From Nostoc sp. PCC 7524 (lineage in GTDB: Bacteria > Cyanobacteriota > Cyanobacteriia > Cyanobacteriales > Nostocaceae): a stretch of 64,000 nucleotides of DNA. The position numbers and the translations under genes are program-made. The stretch is taken from assembly GCF_000316645.1 (NCBI RefSeq), contig NC_019684.1, forward strand, positions 1,736,001 through 1,800,000, read 5' to 3'. How positions within the stretch are numbered: position 1 is the first letter of the stretch; every line of letters starts with the position of its first letter. The notes beneath the pieces were generated by a model. The model saw only the letters and a program-made list of their open reading frames with translations, did no database searches and was not told where the DNA came from. Below are positions 1 to 9,293 of the stretch, one piece after another.

Positions 1-378
1 CAAATCGATTTGGATTTCTTTTTGCTCAGTGTCAGATTCTTTTTTGATGGCTTGTAAGTAGGCACGACCTACCCAACCAATCCAACCAGCAATGTACAAG
101 AACAGAATGCTAGGAATCAGGAAGTCGCCAGCGCGATCTAGACGGCCATCAACAATCAAGTGAGGATAGCCTTCGGGGCCGCATAGCGCCTGAGAATAAC
201 GTTCAAAACGCTTTTTACCAGATTCTGGATCGGCTGTAGTATTACGGGCATTTTGGGCTAGTGCTTGAAATGCAGGATTGTCTTTACAAGGGGTTAGATC
301 GGCTCCTAGGGCTTTCGCAGGAGGAGCGAAACTAAATGAAAGACAAATCACTAAAATCAAAGCAAACAATCTTCGCAT
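1..378 (-). CDS. psaF: Photosystem I reaction centre subunit III (PsaF), 3' end cut by window edge
   Basis: PsaF is the lumen-exposed, one-helix subunit III of photosystem I, near the plastocyanin/cytochrome c6 docking side. Reading the minus strand from an ATG at 378 gives 126 codons that run off the left edge in frame. The N-terminus is a signal peptide ([15 protein letters not shown], ending near PAKALG). The mature part begins [12 protein letters not shown] and contains the conserved segment [13 protein letters not shown], followed by the helix [17 protein letters not shown]. The family is about 160 residues, so roughly 35 residues lie outside; psaJ would be expected beyond the edge. It is divergent from tsaD, with about 175 bp of shared promoter region. 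Identification is secure. Confidence 0.96.
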   Translation of the reverse strand, partial: MRRLFALILVICLSFSFAPPAKALGADLTPCKDNPAFQALAQNARNTTADPESGKKRFERYSQALCGPEGYPHLIVDGRLDRAGDFLIPSILFLYIAGWIGWVGRAYLQAIKKESDTEQKEIQIDL

Positions 379-555
379 GGATATGTTTCCTTTTATTACA
401 AAAGAAAAAGTTTTTTGTACAAAACGAAGCGGCTTGTACAGTCTTTATTTGCTTAACTAGCAAGTCATCATACTCTTGGGCGGGAATCGAGTAAAGTTAA
501 AGTAAATAAAAGTTAAAGCTTCTCAAACAAGTCTCGATTGTGGTAAAGCCCTGGA

Positions 556-1605
556 ATGACAACTGTTTTAGCCATAGAAACTAGCTGTGATGAAACTGCT
601 GTGGCAATTGTTAAAAATCGTCAAGTTTGCAGCAGTATTATCACCTCGCAAATCCCCATACATCAGCAGTATGGTGGAGTAGTACCAGAGGTAGCTTCGC
701 GTCAACACTTGGAAACGATAAATGGAGCGATCGCTCAAGCCTTAGAGCAAGCTCAATTAGATTGGGGAAAAATCGATGGGATCGCTGCCACTTGCGCTCC
801 TGGACTGGTGGGAGCGTTATTAGTGGGATTAACAGCCGCCAAAACTTTGGCAATCTTGTACAATAAACCATTTTTGGGAGTTCATCACCTTGAAGGTCAC
901 ATTTACGCTACTTATTTGAGTGAGCCAACTTTAGATCCCCCTTTTCTTAGCTTACTGGTTTCCGGCGGACATACAAGCTTGATTTATGTTAAGGATTGTG
1001 GTAGATACGAAACCCTAGGTGAAACTCGTGATGATGCGGCTGGGGAAGCCTTTGATAAAGTATCTAGGCTCTTAAAGCTGGGATATCCTGGTGGCCCAGC
1101 CATTGATAAACTAGCGCAAGTGGGTAATCCCCAAGCTTTTGCCCTACCAGAAGGGAAAGTGTCCTTACCGGAAGGGGGTTTTCATCCCTATGATGGTAGT
1201 TTTAGCGGCTTAAAGACGGCGGTACTGCGTTTAGTACAGCAACTAGAGAAAGAACAGGGACAAGTACCCGTAGCAGATGTAGCAGCCAGCTTTCAGGAAA
1301 CCGTAGCCAAGGCATTAACCAAAAGAGCGATCGCCTGTGCCATTGACTACGGCTTAGATACAATTGCCGTTGGTGGTGGGGTAGCAGCTAACAGTGGATT
1401 AAGAAAACACCTACAAGCAGCCGCTACACAGCATAACTTGCGCGTCCTATTTCCTCCTTTGAAATTTTGTACCGATAACGCTGCGATGATTGCCTGCGCC
1501 GCAGCCGATCATTTATCTCGTGGTCACACATCCCCTGTTACCTTGGGTGTAGAGTCGAGGCTACCCCTGACTCAAGTTATGAAGTTATATCAGCCAAAGT
1601 CTTGA
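556..1605 (+). CDS. tsaD: tRNA N6-adenosine threonylcarbamoyltransferase TsaD (Gcp/Kae1)
   Basis: TsaD transfers the threonylcarbamoyl group from threonylcarbamoyl-AMP to A37 of tRNAs that read ANN codons. The 349-residue ORF has the usual bacterial length. It starts with the ASKHA phosphate-binding strand ([16 protein letters not shown]), carries the metal-binding HHLEGH motif near residue 110 and the SGGHTSL nucleotide loop, and ends with the GVAANSGLR and CTDNAAMIA motifs. It stands alone and is divergent from psaF. The partner enzyme that makes threonylcarbamoyl-AMP (YrdC family) is also in this window, at 7195. The stop codon is followed at once by GGGGAGCAG-rich repeat sequence. Confidence 0.96.
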   Translation: MTTVLAIETSCDETAVAIVKNRQVCSSIITSQIPIHQQYGGVVPEVASRQHLETINGAIAQALEQAQLDWGKIDGIAATCAPGLVGALLVGLTAAKTLAILYNKPFLGVHHLEGHIYATYLSEPTLDPPFLSLLVSGGHTSLIYVKDCGRYETLGETRDDAAGEAFDKVSRLLKLGYPGGPAIDKLAQVGNPQAFALPEGKVSLPEGGFHPYDGSFSGLKTAVLRLVQQLEKEQGQVPVADVAASFQETVAKALTKRAIACAIDYGLDTIAVGGGVAANSGLRKHLQAAATQHNLRVLFPPLKFCTDNAAMIACAAADHLSRGHTSPVTLGVESRLPLTQVMKLYQPKS

Positions 1606-1682
1606 GGGAGCAGAGGGGCAGGGGAGCAGGGGAGATTTTTTCCCAATAATTCTTTAATTTTGAATTTTGAATTGATTGATGC

Positions 1683-2615
1683 CTATTGCCTATTGACTAC
1701 TGATTCCTGTTTTGTCAGAATCGCCCGAATGTGATTAGCAACAGCATCTGGCTGTTCTAACATTGCCAGATGTCCACAATCAGGAATTTCAATCACATTG
1801 TCTCCACAATATTGGAAAAGCCTATGAAAACTAGCTAAATGACGAACATATTTAGGTTCCATCACTTTATCATCAGCACCAGCTAAGAAATACACTGGCT
1901 GTTTTAACTGAGAGACTAACTTGGGTAAACGGTTGACTTCTTCCTCAGTGGTAGACTCTAACAATGCTCCCAAAGCCGCTTCGGGATCAGCCACGACGAA
2001 ATCAATCACTCGCTGACGCGCCCAATAGCGATCTAAAGGACGAGAGACAGTAACTCTGGTAAAAAGTAAATCAATTAACGGTACTTGGGATAACCAACGG
2101 GGACGGACTTGTAAAAATCGCTGCCCTGCCGCACGAAACTGTTCAAAAGCTTCCTTGAGGTAAATACCGCCACCTGCATTGATACAGATCACACCCTTGA
2201 CAATTTCAGGCATTTGAGCAGCTGCCCACAGAGCGATCGTCCCTCCCAAAGAGTGACCAATCAGCCAAGCACTATTGATATTTAGTTGTTGCAACAGGAT
2301 TGTCAAATCCTCAGCATAGGCAGCTGGCGTATGGAGAGACTCAAAAGATGAACTCATAGCCCGAATTGAGTTAGCAGAAAAACTGACAGCACTTTCTGCT
2401 GGACTAGAGTCAGTTTCTAGCGGGTACTGAGACTCACCAAAACCTCGTAAATCATATGACAGACACTGCAAACCAACTGACAAGCGGGAAATGACAGGTT
2501 GCCAGTATCCACGACTATTAAGCCAACCGTGGATGAATACTAAAGTATCAGGACAGGATGTGGGAGCTGTTAGCTCGTAGGCGTGTGGAAAGCCCAAAAT
2601 TTCAATAGTTGCCAT
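1683..2615 (-). CDS. Alpha/beta hydrolase
   Basis: This 310-residue alpha/beta-hydrolase-fold protein has a full catalytic set. It shows the oxyanion HG (FIHGWLNSRGYW, near residue 28), the nucleophile elbow GHSLGG near residue 120, an acid in AGADDKVM near residue 245 and the histidine in PDCGHLAMLEQP near residue 280. There is no signal peptide, so it is probably cytoplasmic. The substrate cannot be told from sequence. The last codons and the TAG stop lie in an AATAGGC heptamer repeat. It converges on tsaD. An esterase, C-C bond hydrolase or haloperoxidase-like role is possible. Confidence 0.85.
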   Translation of the reverse strand: MATIEILGFPHAYELTAPTSCPDTLVFIHGWLNSRGYWQPVISRLSVGLQCLSYDLRGFGESQYPLETDSSPAESAVSFSANSIRAMSSSFESLHTPAAYAEDLTILLQQLNINSAWLIGHSLGGTIALWAAAQMPEIVKGVICINAGGGIYLKEAFEQFRAAGQRFLQVRPRWLSQVPLIDLLFTRVTVSRPLDRYWARQRVIDFVVADPEAALGALLESTTEEEVNRLPKLVSQLKQPVYFLAGADDKVMEPKYVRHLASFHRLFQYCGDNVIEIPDCGHLAMLEQPDAVANHIRAILTKQESVVNRQ

Positions 2616-2731
2616 ATTTATATCGTACCCTTAAGGGTGGGTGCGACCAAATACCGAATGAGAGAAGGCGGGAGTGGGGGAAGTAGGGGGAGCAGAGGAG
2701 CAGAGGAGCAGGGGAGAAAAACTAATCAATC

Positions 2732-2766
2732 TTGCCTATTGCCTATTGCCTATTGCCTATTGCCTA
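2732..2766. repeat. Short tandem repeat, 7-bp unit TTGCCTA, about 5 copies
   Basis: Five nearly perfect copies of TTGCCTA lie between two minus-strand genes. The same unit in reverse complement appears at 37911 and around 1680 and 10050. Heptanucleotide tandem repeats like this are typical of heterocystous cyanobacteria. Confidence 0.9.
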
Positions 2767-2805
2767 CTAACTAATGACTTTGATCGCACTTGCTGAAATT
2801 CTTGA

Positions 2806-3525
2806 TTACTTACCCAACAATCTCAGACGTACACCTTCGGCAATTTTGTGTCCCAGATACTCAGGAATCAGACTTTCATTCGGCCCCAACAAGTAAAGAA
2901 TTAGCCGTGTACGTCCACGCCAAACTAACAAATTGGCATTGACAACCAAAAGGTCTTCTTGCCAAATGGCGTACATAACTTTGTAAAATAATCCTGGTTG
3001 ATTATCAGCCTCAATCACTAAAGCTGGAAGATGAAAAACTGGATCAACATAGAACTCAGTTTGTACCTGTTCTAAACCCACATCTAGGTTGAATTCTACT
3101 GCCAGCATCTCTTCTACCTCAAACCGCCCTCCTAGAGCCTCACGAATGGCTCGACAAACATTTTCTGCGGTTTTCTCTGTCAAGGCTTTGCTTCCACGAG
3201 AGACCAACAGTTTGATAAACACTAACATTGGTGGTCGAATCTGTCCGTATAGACTCAAACTGTGGATAGTCAGCCCGTAAGCCGCCAACACACCAAAAAT
3301 ATCGCTGAGGAGAAATGATTGATTGCGGTAGGCAAAATGCAAAGCACTTTTACTACCTTCCGGCTTCAACTCAATTACGGCACGTCTGGATTTATAAAGA
3401 CGATAGGCTAGCCGCAAATTTTGCAGTTGAATCTCACTGCTTACAAATTGCTCATAAAACTGGGGAAACGCTCGATTAAAGCGTTTGAGAAGTTCCAGTG
3501 TCGAAGATTTTAAACCAGAAGCCAT
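2806..3525 (-). CDS. Protein with two ACT-type domains, function unknown
   Basis: The 239-residue protein has two regions that look like ACT ligand-binding domains. The first, near residues 60 to 110, includes ALHFAYRNQSFLLSDIFGVL. The second, near residues 168 to 225, includes VIEADNQPGLFYKVMYAI. The pattern 'xxDxPGLhxxh' in the second is typical of the ACT domains in uridylyltransferase GlnD and plant ACR proteins. No catalytic domain is present, so an amino-acid or nitrogen-status sensing role is inference only. The ATG at 3525 follows TAACG with no clear Shine-Dalgarno sequence. The gene is flanked by repeats on both sides. Confidence 0.7.
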   Translation of the reverse strand: MASGLKSSTLELLKRFNRAFPQFYEQFVSSEIQLQNLRLAYRLYKSRRAVIELKPEGSKSALHFAYRNQSFLLSDIFGVLAAYGLTIHSLSLYGQIRPPMLVFIKLLVSRGSKALTEKTAENVCRAIREALGGRFEVEEMLAVEFNLDVGLEQVQTEFYVDPVFHLPALVIEADNQPGLFYKVMYAIWQEDLLVVNANLLVWRGRTRLILYLLGPNESLIPEYLGHKIAEGVRLRLLGK

Positions 3526-3548
3526 CGTTAGGGGTAAGACTCACTTGC

Positions 3549-3616
3549 GGGGATTGGGGAGCCAGCCGCGTGGGCGGGTTTCCCGACTTTAGCGGACTGG
3601 CGTGACTGGGGATTGG
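3549..3616. repeat. About 50-bp palindrome-ended mini-element inside a GGGGATT array, copy 1
   Basis: A GC-rich segment beginning GCCAGCCGCGTGGG and ending GCGGACTGGC is embedded between GGGGATT heptamers. Its ends form an imperfect inverted repeat (GCCAG-CCGC against GCCAGTCCGC). A second copy at 30259 to 30325 differs by one base in the core. Confidence 0.8.
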
Positions 3617-3912
3617 GGACTAGGTAATTTAAGTATCACCCACTACCCATCAACTCATCCCTTCATTTATATACAATTCAGTGTAAGTATTCTCGCCTTT
3701 TTAGGAATTTCTCCTAGCCTTTACAACAAAGTGCTAAAGTTGAAAATGATTGGTGTGAAACACGCCGTAACTAGCTGTTACCATTGATAATCCCGAAGAT
3801 ACCCAAAAAAATTTGCGGGTGAGGGTTAAGCAATGGTATTAGACTGTAAAACGTGAATCAACACTTTTAATAGTGGCAACCAATTCAGTTATACTACCCG
3901 AACCACGTCGGC

Positions 3913-4464
3913 ATGGGTTTTTGGAAAACTTGGTTTAGTACCTCTGAATCTGCGACAAGTAGAACCACCTCTTTTGAAGAGCATACACTAGACGCTAAGG
4001 GCAACTCTAACGCCAATAGCGATGCCTCCGGAGCTACACGGAGTGCAGAACGCATTGTTTTCAGTACAGAGCGAGACATCGACCTGTATGAACTAGAAGA
4101 ACTGTGTGATGCCGTTGGTTGGTCACGTCGTCCTCTGAGAAAAGTTAAGAAAGCTATTGAGCATAGTTTTCTCGTAGCCTCCATGTGGCAGGTACGAGGA
4201 AACCAAAGACGGCTAATTGGTTTTGCGCGTGCTACCTCAGATCATGCTTTCAACGCCACTATTTGGGATGTGGTTGTTCACCCAGACTTTCAAGGTAAAG
4301 GACTGGGTAAGGCCCTGATGAAATACGTACTTAAAAAACTGAGGAGTGAAGAGATTAGTAATGTAACGCTCTTTGCCGATCCTCATGTTGTAGATTTCTA
4401 TCGAACTATGGGTTTTATGCCAGATCCGGAAGGTATCAAAGGTATGTTTTGGTATCCTCATTAA
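3913..4464 (+). CDS. GNAT N-acetyltransferase, Ycf52/NSI-like
   Basis: This 183-residue acetyltransferase has a variable Ser/Thr-rich N-terminus of about 45 residues and then a GNAT domain. The acetyl-CoA motif A is [20 protein letters not shown] near residues 115 to 135, and the C-terminal [11 protein letters not shown] is the usual motif [21 protein letters not shown] is characteristic of the plastid Ycf52 / chloroplast NSI-GNAT2 type. The acceptor in cyanobacteria is not known to me. A paralogue at 8826 shares the [10 protein letters not shown] and TIWDVV-HPD-xxGxGLG blocks. The ATG at 3913 is supported by the family start GFWKTWF. Confidence 0.85.
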   Translation: MGFWKTWFSTSESATSRTTSFEEHTLDAKGNSNANSDASGATRSAERIVFSTERDIDLYELEELCDAVGWSRRPLRKVKKAIEHSFLVASMWQVRGNQRRLIGFARATSDHAFNATIWDVVVHPDFQGKGLGKALMKYVLKKLRSEEISNVTLFADPHVVDFYRTMGFMPDPEGIKGMFWYPH

Positions 4465-4657
4465 TTCCCCAGATCAAAAATAGCTGACTACAAAAAAGTC
4501 AGCTATAATGATATAATGTTCCTAACCTTGACTAACGTTATCGTAAAACTCGCCCTAGAATTTTAGTTAAATTCTGGGCATAACTACAGTAAAAAATACT
4601 TGCGTTTAGCAATTAGTAGTTTTTCCTGTAAAATTATGTTAAAATTAGCCTAAACAT

Positions 4658-4731
4658 CGGGATGTAGCGCAGCTTGGTAGCGCGCCTGCTTTGGGAGCAG
4701 GATGCCGCAGGTTCAAATCCTGTCATCCCGA
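4658..4731 (+). tRNA. trnP: tRNA-Pro (anticodon UGG)
   Basis: A complete 74-nt cloverleaf can be folded by eye. The acceptor CGGGATG pairs with CATCCCG. The D arm is GCGC...GCGC. The anticodon stem CCTGC/GCAGG encloses the loop TTTGGGA (TGG anticodon). The T arm is GCAGG-TTCAAAT-CCTGT. The discriminator base is A and CCA is not encoded. A hairpin terminator follows within 20 bp. Confidence 0.97.
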
Positions 4732-4750
4732 TATAACAAGGTAAATAAGA

Positions 4751-4785
4751 AAACCCCAATCTGTTAAATGATATGGGGTTTTTCT
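4751..4785 (+). terminator. Intrinsic terminator after tRNA-Pro
   Basis: The arms AAACCCCAT-like and ATGGGGTTT form a hairpin around CTGTTAAATGAT, followed by TTTTTCT. It fits termination of the tRNA transcript. Confidence 0.8.
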
Positions 4786-5391
4786 GTAGGTAAGTTTAGA
4801 AAGTTCAAGTTATTGTTTGTATTTATTCATATTGCGCCTAAGTATAAATTTTAAATTAAGTTGATGAAAAATACTGAAATTAACTGTATTTTTGCGTAAA
4901 ATAATCTTTGTCTGTTCATGGCCATAGCTTATTTGATGTGAACCAATGAAATTTTTTCTTTAAGAAAGAATACAAGCTAGATAAATTCTATGTATAAAAA
5001 GAAATATCTAATATGCCAAGAGTGGGTGGAACGATTCTCTATTGCATAACGTCACTCAGATTTGAGTAAAGACAATAGAATGGCATTGGCAAACTCAACA
5101 ACAAGCTACATATAATCAGCATCTACAGTAAGGCGTAGTGAATAGTAAAGCAAAGCTGAGGAAAAGCTCACTCCAGCACGGTCAACAGGTAACAATGTCA
5201 CTAATGGAATCTATAGGGGTTGGAAAATATCATGTATTCAGAGTAGATTGTTAGCATTTAACAATGCTCATGACTTTTTCCCATATCCAATGGATTGCTA
5301 TATAACTGATAAAAGTTGGTACCAAATTGGTGCTGTGCAAATCAAACTATTTGTTTAAACTGAATTGAAATTATTGATGTAAGGAGCAATC
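4786..5391. other. Gene-free interval before tic22
   Basis: About 600 bp, AT-rich, with no ORF of note on either strand. The only feature I can point to is the ribosome-binding sequence TAAGGAGCAATC just upstream of the ATG at 5392. The remainder may be a long leader or promoter region. Confidence 0.5.
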
Positions 5392-6225
5392 ATGAAAGCA
5401 TTGGTTCGCTGGGGCGCAACATTAAGTTTAGTTGGAAGTACACTGCTAGGAACAGTTTTTGTAGGGAATTTCCCAGCACTGGCATTGTCAGAACAACAAA
5501 TTAAAGAAAAATTAGACTCTGTACCCGTATATTTAATTACAAATGATAAGGGTTTACCATTGAGCCGTCCTTTACCAGCAGGGCAGAACGGACAAAAACC
5601 TGGGGGTTCGGTCACAGGGGCTTATTTGAGTCGGCAAGAGGCACAAGCTTTTATTAACGAGCTGCGGAACGCCAAAGGTAAAGACCCAAAAATGGAGGAA
5701 ATGGTCAAAAGCCTGCAAGTGACAGCAGTGCCTTTGGGGGTAATTTATCAGCAATTACAACAAACAAAAACAGATCCCAATCGTCTTTTATTTGCATTTA
5801 AACCTGTAGATCAGGAACTTAAGGGTGCGATGGATTTATTACGTCAAAGCGGTCAGAAGGTAGAGCAATTTAGAAGTGTACCGATTTTTGCGGTGAGATT
5901 TGCGCCAGATCAAGGTTACGTACCAATTCAATTAGGGTCTGAAAAAGAACAAGCTGTACCATTGTTTTTAAGTAAACAAGACGCACTAGGTTTATTGAAT
6001 CAGGTCAAGCCAAAGTTTCCTAAAGCCGATATTCAGGTAATAGATGTAGATGGAGTTATCAAGACATTACAGGACAAAAATGATGCTTGGCTTAACCAAG
6101 TTGTCTTGGTTCCCTCCCCAGAATCAAGAGAGTATATTAGAACATTACCCAGAGAGAACGGAACGAAGGCTCCTGCTAATAGAAATAACAACACCCGGCC
6201 AGCACCACAGCCCAATCGACGTTAG
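5392..6225 (+). CDS. tic22: Tic22-family protein
   Basis: This 277-residue exported protein has a signal peptide (MKALVRWGATLSLVGSTLL, likely cleaved after ALA near residue 28). The Tic22 fold follows, with duplicated segments VPVYLITNDKG and VPIFAVRF. Cyanobacterial Tic22 is reported in the thylakoid lumen/periplasm, where it supports outer-membrane biogenesis with Omp85; the plant homologue works in plastid protein import. The C-terminus is rich in Asn, Pro and Arg. A strong AAGGAG precedes the ATG. prmC starts 2 nt after the stop, so the two are probably co-transcribed. Confidence 0.9.
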   Translation: MKALVRWGATLSLVGSTLLGTVFVGNFPALALSEQQIKEKLDSVPVYLITNDKGLPLSRPLPAGQNGQKPGGSVTGAYLSRQEAQAFINELRNAKGKDPKMEEMVKSLQVTAVPLGVIYQQLQQTKTDPNRLLFAFKPVDQELKGAMDLLRQSGQKVEQFRSVPIFAVRFAPDQGYVPIQLGSEKEQAVPLFLSKQDALGLLNQVKPKFPKADIQVIDVDGVIKTLQDKNDAWLNQVVLVPSPESREYIRTLPRENGTKAPANRNNNTRPAPQPNRR

Positions 6226-6227
6226 GC

Positions 6228-7151
6228 ATGGTCTATAAAAAGCTAAATGTAGTTTCTGGTTTACAACTTTGGCAATGGCGCAACAGAGCGATCGCTACTG
6301 GAATAACTCATCAGGTTTCAGTAGCGGAAGTTGATTGGCTACTGCAAGAGATAGCTGGGTTAGACCGCTTGTCCTTACGTTTGCAATCTTTTAAAGACCA
6401 AACTCAAATTTTGATGAATTTGTCTTTAGAAGAGCTAGAAAATCTGTGGCAGAGACGCTTGCACGATCGCTTGCCAGTCCAGTACATTGCCGGAACTACA
6501 CCTTGGCGCAATTTTCATCTGAAGGTGTCGAGCGCGGTTTTGATCCCCAGACCAGAAACAGAGTGCTTGATTGATTTAGCTGTGGCAGCTGTGGCTAAGA
6601 GTAAATCAGCACCACACCTACAACAAGGACTATGGGCAGACTTGGGAACTGGAAGTGGAGCGATCGCCTTGGGACTGGCAGATGCCTTTCCAGAGGCAAC
6701 AATTCATGCTGTGGATTATAGTCCAGAGGCTTTGGCGATCGCCCAAGAAAACGCCCATAATTTGGGTTTAGCCAAGGGAATACAATTTTATCAAGGGTCA
6801 TGGTGGCAGCCGTTAACCTCTCTCAAAGGACAATTTAGTGGCATGGTGTCTAACCCACCTTATATCCCTAGGGATATGGTGCCTACATTGCAACCAGAAG
6901 TCGTAAACCATGAACCGCATTTAGCTTTAGATGGTGGCGTTGATGGTTTAGATGAGATCCGCCACCTGATAGACATTTCACCTAGGTATTTGCGTCCTGG
7001 TGGGGTGTGGCTGATTGAAATGATGGCAGGACAGGCTCAGACAGTGCGAACACTGTTACACAAGCAAGGTAGCTATTGTAATATTCAAATTCATGCTGAT
7101 TTAGAGGGTGTTGAACGGTTTGCTTTAGCCTACGTAAGTGCTGAGTTTTGA
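6228..7151 (+). CDS. prmC: Peptide chain release factor glutamine methyltransferase PrmC (HemK)
   Basis: PrmC uses S-adenosylmethionine to methylate the glutamine of the GGQ motif in release factors RF1 and RF2. The 307-residue protein has the N-terminal helical domain, the RPETE-containing linker (PVLIPRPETECL), the SAM-binding motif DLGTGSGAIALGLA near residue 142 and the catalytic NPPYIP near residue 205. It follows tic22 with 2 bp between them and precedes yrdC by about 40 bp. This suggests one transcript running tic22-prmC-yrdC. Identification is secure. Confidence 0.95.
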   Translation: MVYKKLNVVSGLQLWQWRNRAIATGITHQVSVAEVDWLLQEIAGLDRLSLRLQSFKDQTQILMNLSLEELENLWQRRLHDRLPVQYIAGTTPWRNFHLKVSSAVLIPRPETECLIDLAVAAVAKSKSAPHLQQGLWADLGTGSGAIALGLADAFPEATIHAVDYSPEALAIAQENAHNLGLAKGIQFYQGSWWQPLTSLKGQFSGMVSNPPYIPRDMVPTLQPEVVNHEPHLALDGGVDGLDEIRHLIDISPRYLRPGGVWLIEMMAGQAQTVRTLLHKQGSYCNIQIHADLEGVERFALAYVSAEF

Positions 7152-7194
7152 GTTATGAGTAATTAAGTGGTTTACATAACTCTTGGTTCTCAGT

Positions 7195-7791
7195 ATGACA
7201 AAAGTTTCGTTAGATGCTTTAATAGCGGGTACTCGTGCCGGTGCTGTAGTCAGTTTTCCTACTGATACTGTTCCCGCATTGGCAGTGATGCCAGAACAAG
7301 CGGCGTTGATTTTTGCAGCTAAACAGCGCAGTCAAGATAAACCCCTGATTTTGATGGGGGCTAGTGCGGAAGATTTATGGCCTTATGTCCGAGGTAATGA
7401 GCAAGAATATCAGATTTGGCAGCAAGTCGTAACTCGGTATTGGCCAGGAGGATTGACGTTGGTGTTACCCGCTAGCGATCGCGTCCCACCTGCGATGAAT
7501 CCCACTGATCCCACTACAATTGGGATTCGCGTCCCTAACAGTGCGATCGCCCAAGCTATTTTGGCGCGAACAGGCCCTCTTGCTACCACTAGCGCCAATT
7601 TTTCAGGACAGCCACCTTTAAAAACTATGGCAGAAATTGATGTTCAATTCCCTGGAGTTCTGACTTTAGAATCCATAGCTGAAGAATATTTGAGTGAAAA
7701 TACTGAAAATAATCTGCCTTCAACTGTGGCTAAATGGACTGGTATGGATTGGCAAATCTTGCGGCAAGGTACAGTCAACTTAGATTTTTAG
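7195..7791 (+). CDS. tsaC: Threonylcarbamoyl-AMP synthase, YrdC/Sua5 family
   Basis: This enzyme makes threonylcarbamoyl-AMP from threonine, bicarbonate and ATP for the tRNA t6A modification completed by TsaD. The 198-residue protein carries the YrdC signatures FPTDTVPALAV (residues 20 to 31), KQRSQDKPLIL, WPGGLTLVLPAS and the C-terminal TTSANFSGQPPL. I chose the ATG at 7195 over an in-frame TTG at 7183 because MTKVSLDAL matches the family start and ATG is preferred. A close downstream neighbour of prmC. Confidence 0.92.
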   Translation: MTKVSLDALIAGTRAGAVVSFPTDTVPALAVMPEQAALIFAAKQRSQDKPLILMGASAEDLWPYVRGNEQEYQIWQQVVTRYWPGGLTLVLPASDRVPPAMNPTDPTTIGIRVPNSAIAQAILARTGPLATTSANFSGQPPLKTMAEIDVQFPGVLTLESIAEEYLSENTENNLPSTVAKWTGMDWQILRQGTVNLDF

Positions 7792-7945
7792 GCTGAAAAC
7801 TAGATTAGCCAATAGGGTTGTGAGTTGCAAAACAGTGACTTGCTGTGATTTTTATGACAAACTGACAGATAAATGATGTTCTAGGAAATTCGGAAACTGA
7901 TTTTTCAGTTTTGTGGTCAATTAACAAGTTAATAACTGCCTAATT

Positions 7946-8866
7946 ATGAATTGGAGTAACTGGGTATATCTAGGTGCAGGATTGGTAATGGGGATCAGTT
8001 CTCGTTGGTTATTGGCGAGGTCTGCCAAGGCTAAGTCCCACCAATCTCCAGAAGAGTTGACACAGCCTCAGCACACACCACAAATCCTAGAAGAGTTCAA
8101 AAACACGCAACTGGCTTATCACATGGCCAGGGAAATGAGCCAGTTTAAAGCGGGTTTTTTGGCGCGGACTACCCATGAATTGCGATCGCCTTTAAATGGT
8201 CTGATTGGTTTACATCAGCTAATTTTGTCAGATTTGTGTGAAGACCCAGCAGAAGAGCGCGAATTTATTGGCCAAGCTCACGAGCGGGCGTTAAAGCTGT
8301 TACATCTGATGGATGAAATTCTCAATGTCGCTAAGACAGAACACGGAACTAATAAATTAGATATTCAGCCGCGGCCTTTAGCTGATGTTTTACAGGAAGT
8401 TTATAACTTAATTTATATGTTGGCGGTAGATCGCAATTTGAAGTTGCGAATTTTGCCTCCTGAACCTGAGATTTATGTCTTGGCAGACCAAAAATGGTTA
8501 AGGCAAATATTGCTAAATTTAGTAGATACTGGGATCTCTCAGATGACGGAAGGCAGTATTTGTATTTCCTGTGGCATCCCATCTGCAAGTAATTTTGTCT
8601 ATATTTGGTTAGATTTACCGACTCACGCATTAATCAGCGATGAGTCGATAGATTTACTCAAAGGTGAAGACAAATCTGTGGAAATTGAGCTAGAGAAAAC
8701 TGCTCTTTCTCCAGGAATGAAGCTATTACTCAATCAAAATCTTTTAGCCGTGATGGGTGGTAAGCTAGAAATCCTACCATCCACCAATTCTGGAGAAGCG
8801 GAGCAGTTGACAAGATTACAGATATCTATGCCCTTAGCGATTCTTGAAGCTGAACTTCTCCAGTAG
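7946..8866 (+). CDS. hepN: Two-component sensor histidine kinase, HepN-like, with degenerate ATP-binding domain
   Basis: This 306-residue kinase has an N-terminal membrane anchor (residues 5 to 24), then a HisKA dimerisation helix with the H box TTHELRSPLNGL (His77). The catalytic domain is weak. The N box reads LLNLVDTGISQM where family members have N-x-x-NA. I find no DxGxG motif, and the G2 region is SPGMKLLLNQNLL. Gene order (tic22, prmC, yrdC, kinase) matches my memory of Anabaena alr0114 to alr0117. There alr0117 is hepN, needed for heterocyst envelope polysaccharide. The name rests on that memory. Its 3' end overlaps the convergent acetyltransferase by 41 bp. Confidence 0.75.
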   Translation: MNWSNWVYLGAGLVMGISSRWLLARSAKAKSHQSPEELTQPQHTPQILEEFKNTQLAYHMAREMSQFKAGFLARTTHELRSPLNGLIGLHQLILSDLCEDPAEEREFIGQAHERALKLLHLMDEILNVAKTEHGTNKLDIQPRPLADVLQEVYNLIYMLAVDRNLKLRILPPEPEIYVLADQKWLRQILLNLVDTGISQMTEGSICISCGIPSASNFVYIWLDLPTHALISDESIDLLKGEDKSVEIELEKTALSPGMKLLLNQNLLAVMGGKLEILPSTNSGEAEQLTRLQISMPLAILEAELLQ

Positions 8867-9293
8867 TCAAGGTGCTAATTTCTGATTGGTTGTATAGCAC
8901 CATAGTTGTAGTGTGATTAGTTTGGAATCCAATTTTTTCGTAGAAATTTTTTTGTTCGGTAGTCATCAAGTATACGCGCTCAACCTGCATCCGGGGATGA
9001 CTCAACACTGTTTCTACTAATTTGCTTCCTAATCCTGTGCCACGATAGTCTGGATGAATCACAACATCCCAGATTGTGCCTCGGTATATACAATCAGAAG
9101 TTGCTCTAGCAAAACCAATCAGTCTTTCTCCATCCCACACAGAAATTACTGGGTCACTGTTAGCAATAGCTATACTCAAATCCTCAATACTGCGTCCTTT
9201 CGCCCAAAATGCTGCCAGATTAAATAGCTCTTGGAGTTGGTAAAGGTCTACTTCAGACTGGCGATCGCAAAATTGAATCTGAGGGTGGTTCAT
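8826..9293 (-). CDS. GNAT N-acetyltransferase, Ycf52-like paralogue
   Basis: This 155-residue single-domain GNAT protein has motif A VVIHPDYRGTGLGSKLVETVL near residues 82 to 102, and NFYEKIGF near the C-terminus. It shares [12 protein letters not shown] and GTIWDVVIHPD with the acetyltransferase at 3913 but lacks its Ser-rich N-terminal extension. The pair look like an ancient duplication. The substrate is unknown. The last 41 bp overlap the end of the convergent kinase gene, so both stop codons lie in each other's coding sequence. Confidence 0.85.
   Translation of the reverse strand: MNHPQIQFCDRQSEVDLYQLQELFNLAAFWAKGRSIEDLSIAIANSDPVISVWDGERLIGFARATSDCIYRGTIWDVVIHPDYRGTGLGSKLVETVLSHPRMQVERVYLMTTEQKNFYEKIGFQTNHTTTMVLYNQSEISTLTTGEVQLQESLRA

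Noticed and set aside
641..871. Antisense ORFs over tsaD and similar shadows over clpC, secD, secF, ispE and rsmA
   Set aside because: They overlap strongly supported genes, lack domain patterns and reflect codon structure of the true strand.
3602..3787. 61-codon plus-strand ORF upstream of the first acetyltransferase
   Set aside because: It starts in heptamer repeat DNA, lacks a ribosome-binding site and shows no domain pattern.
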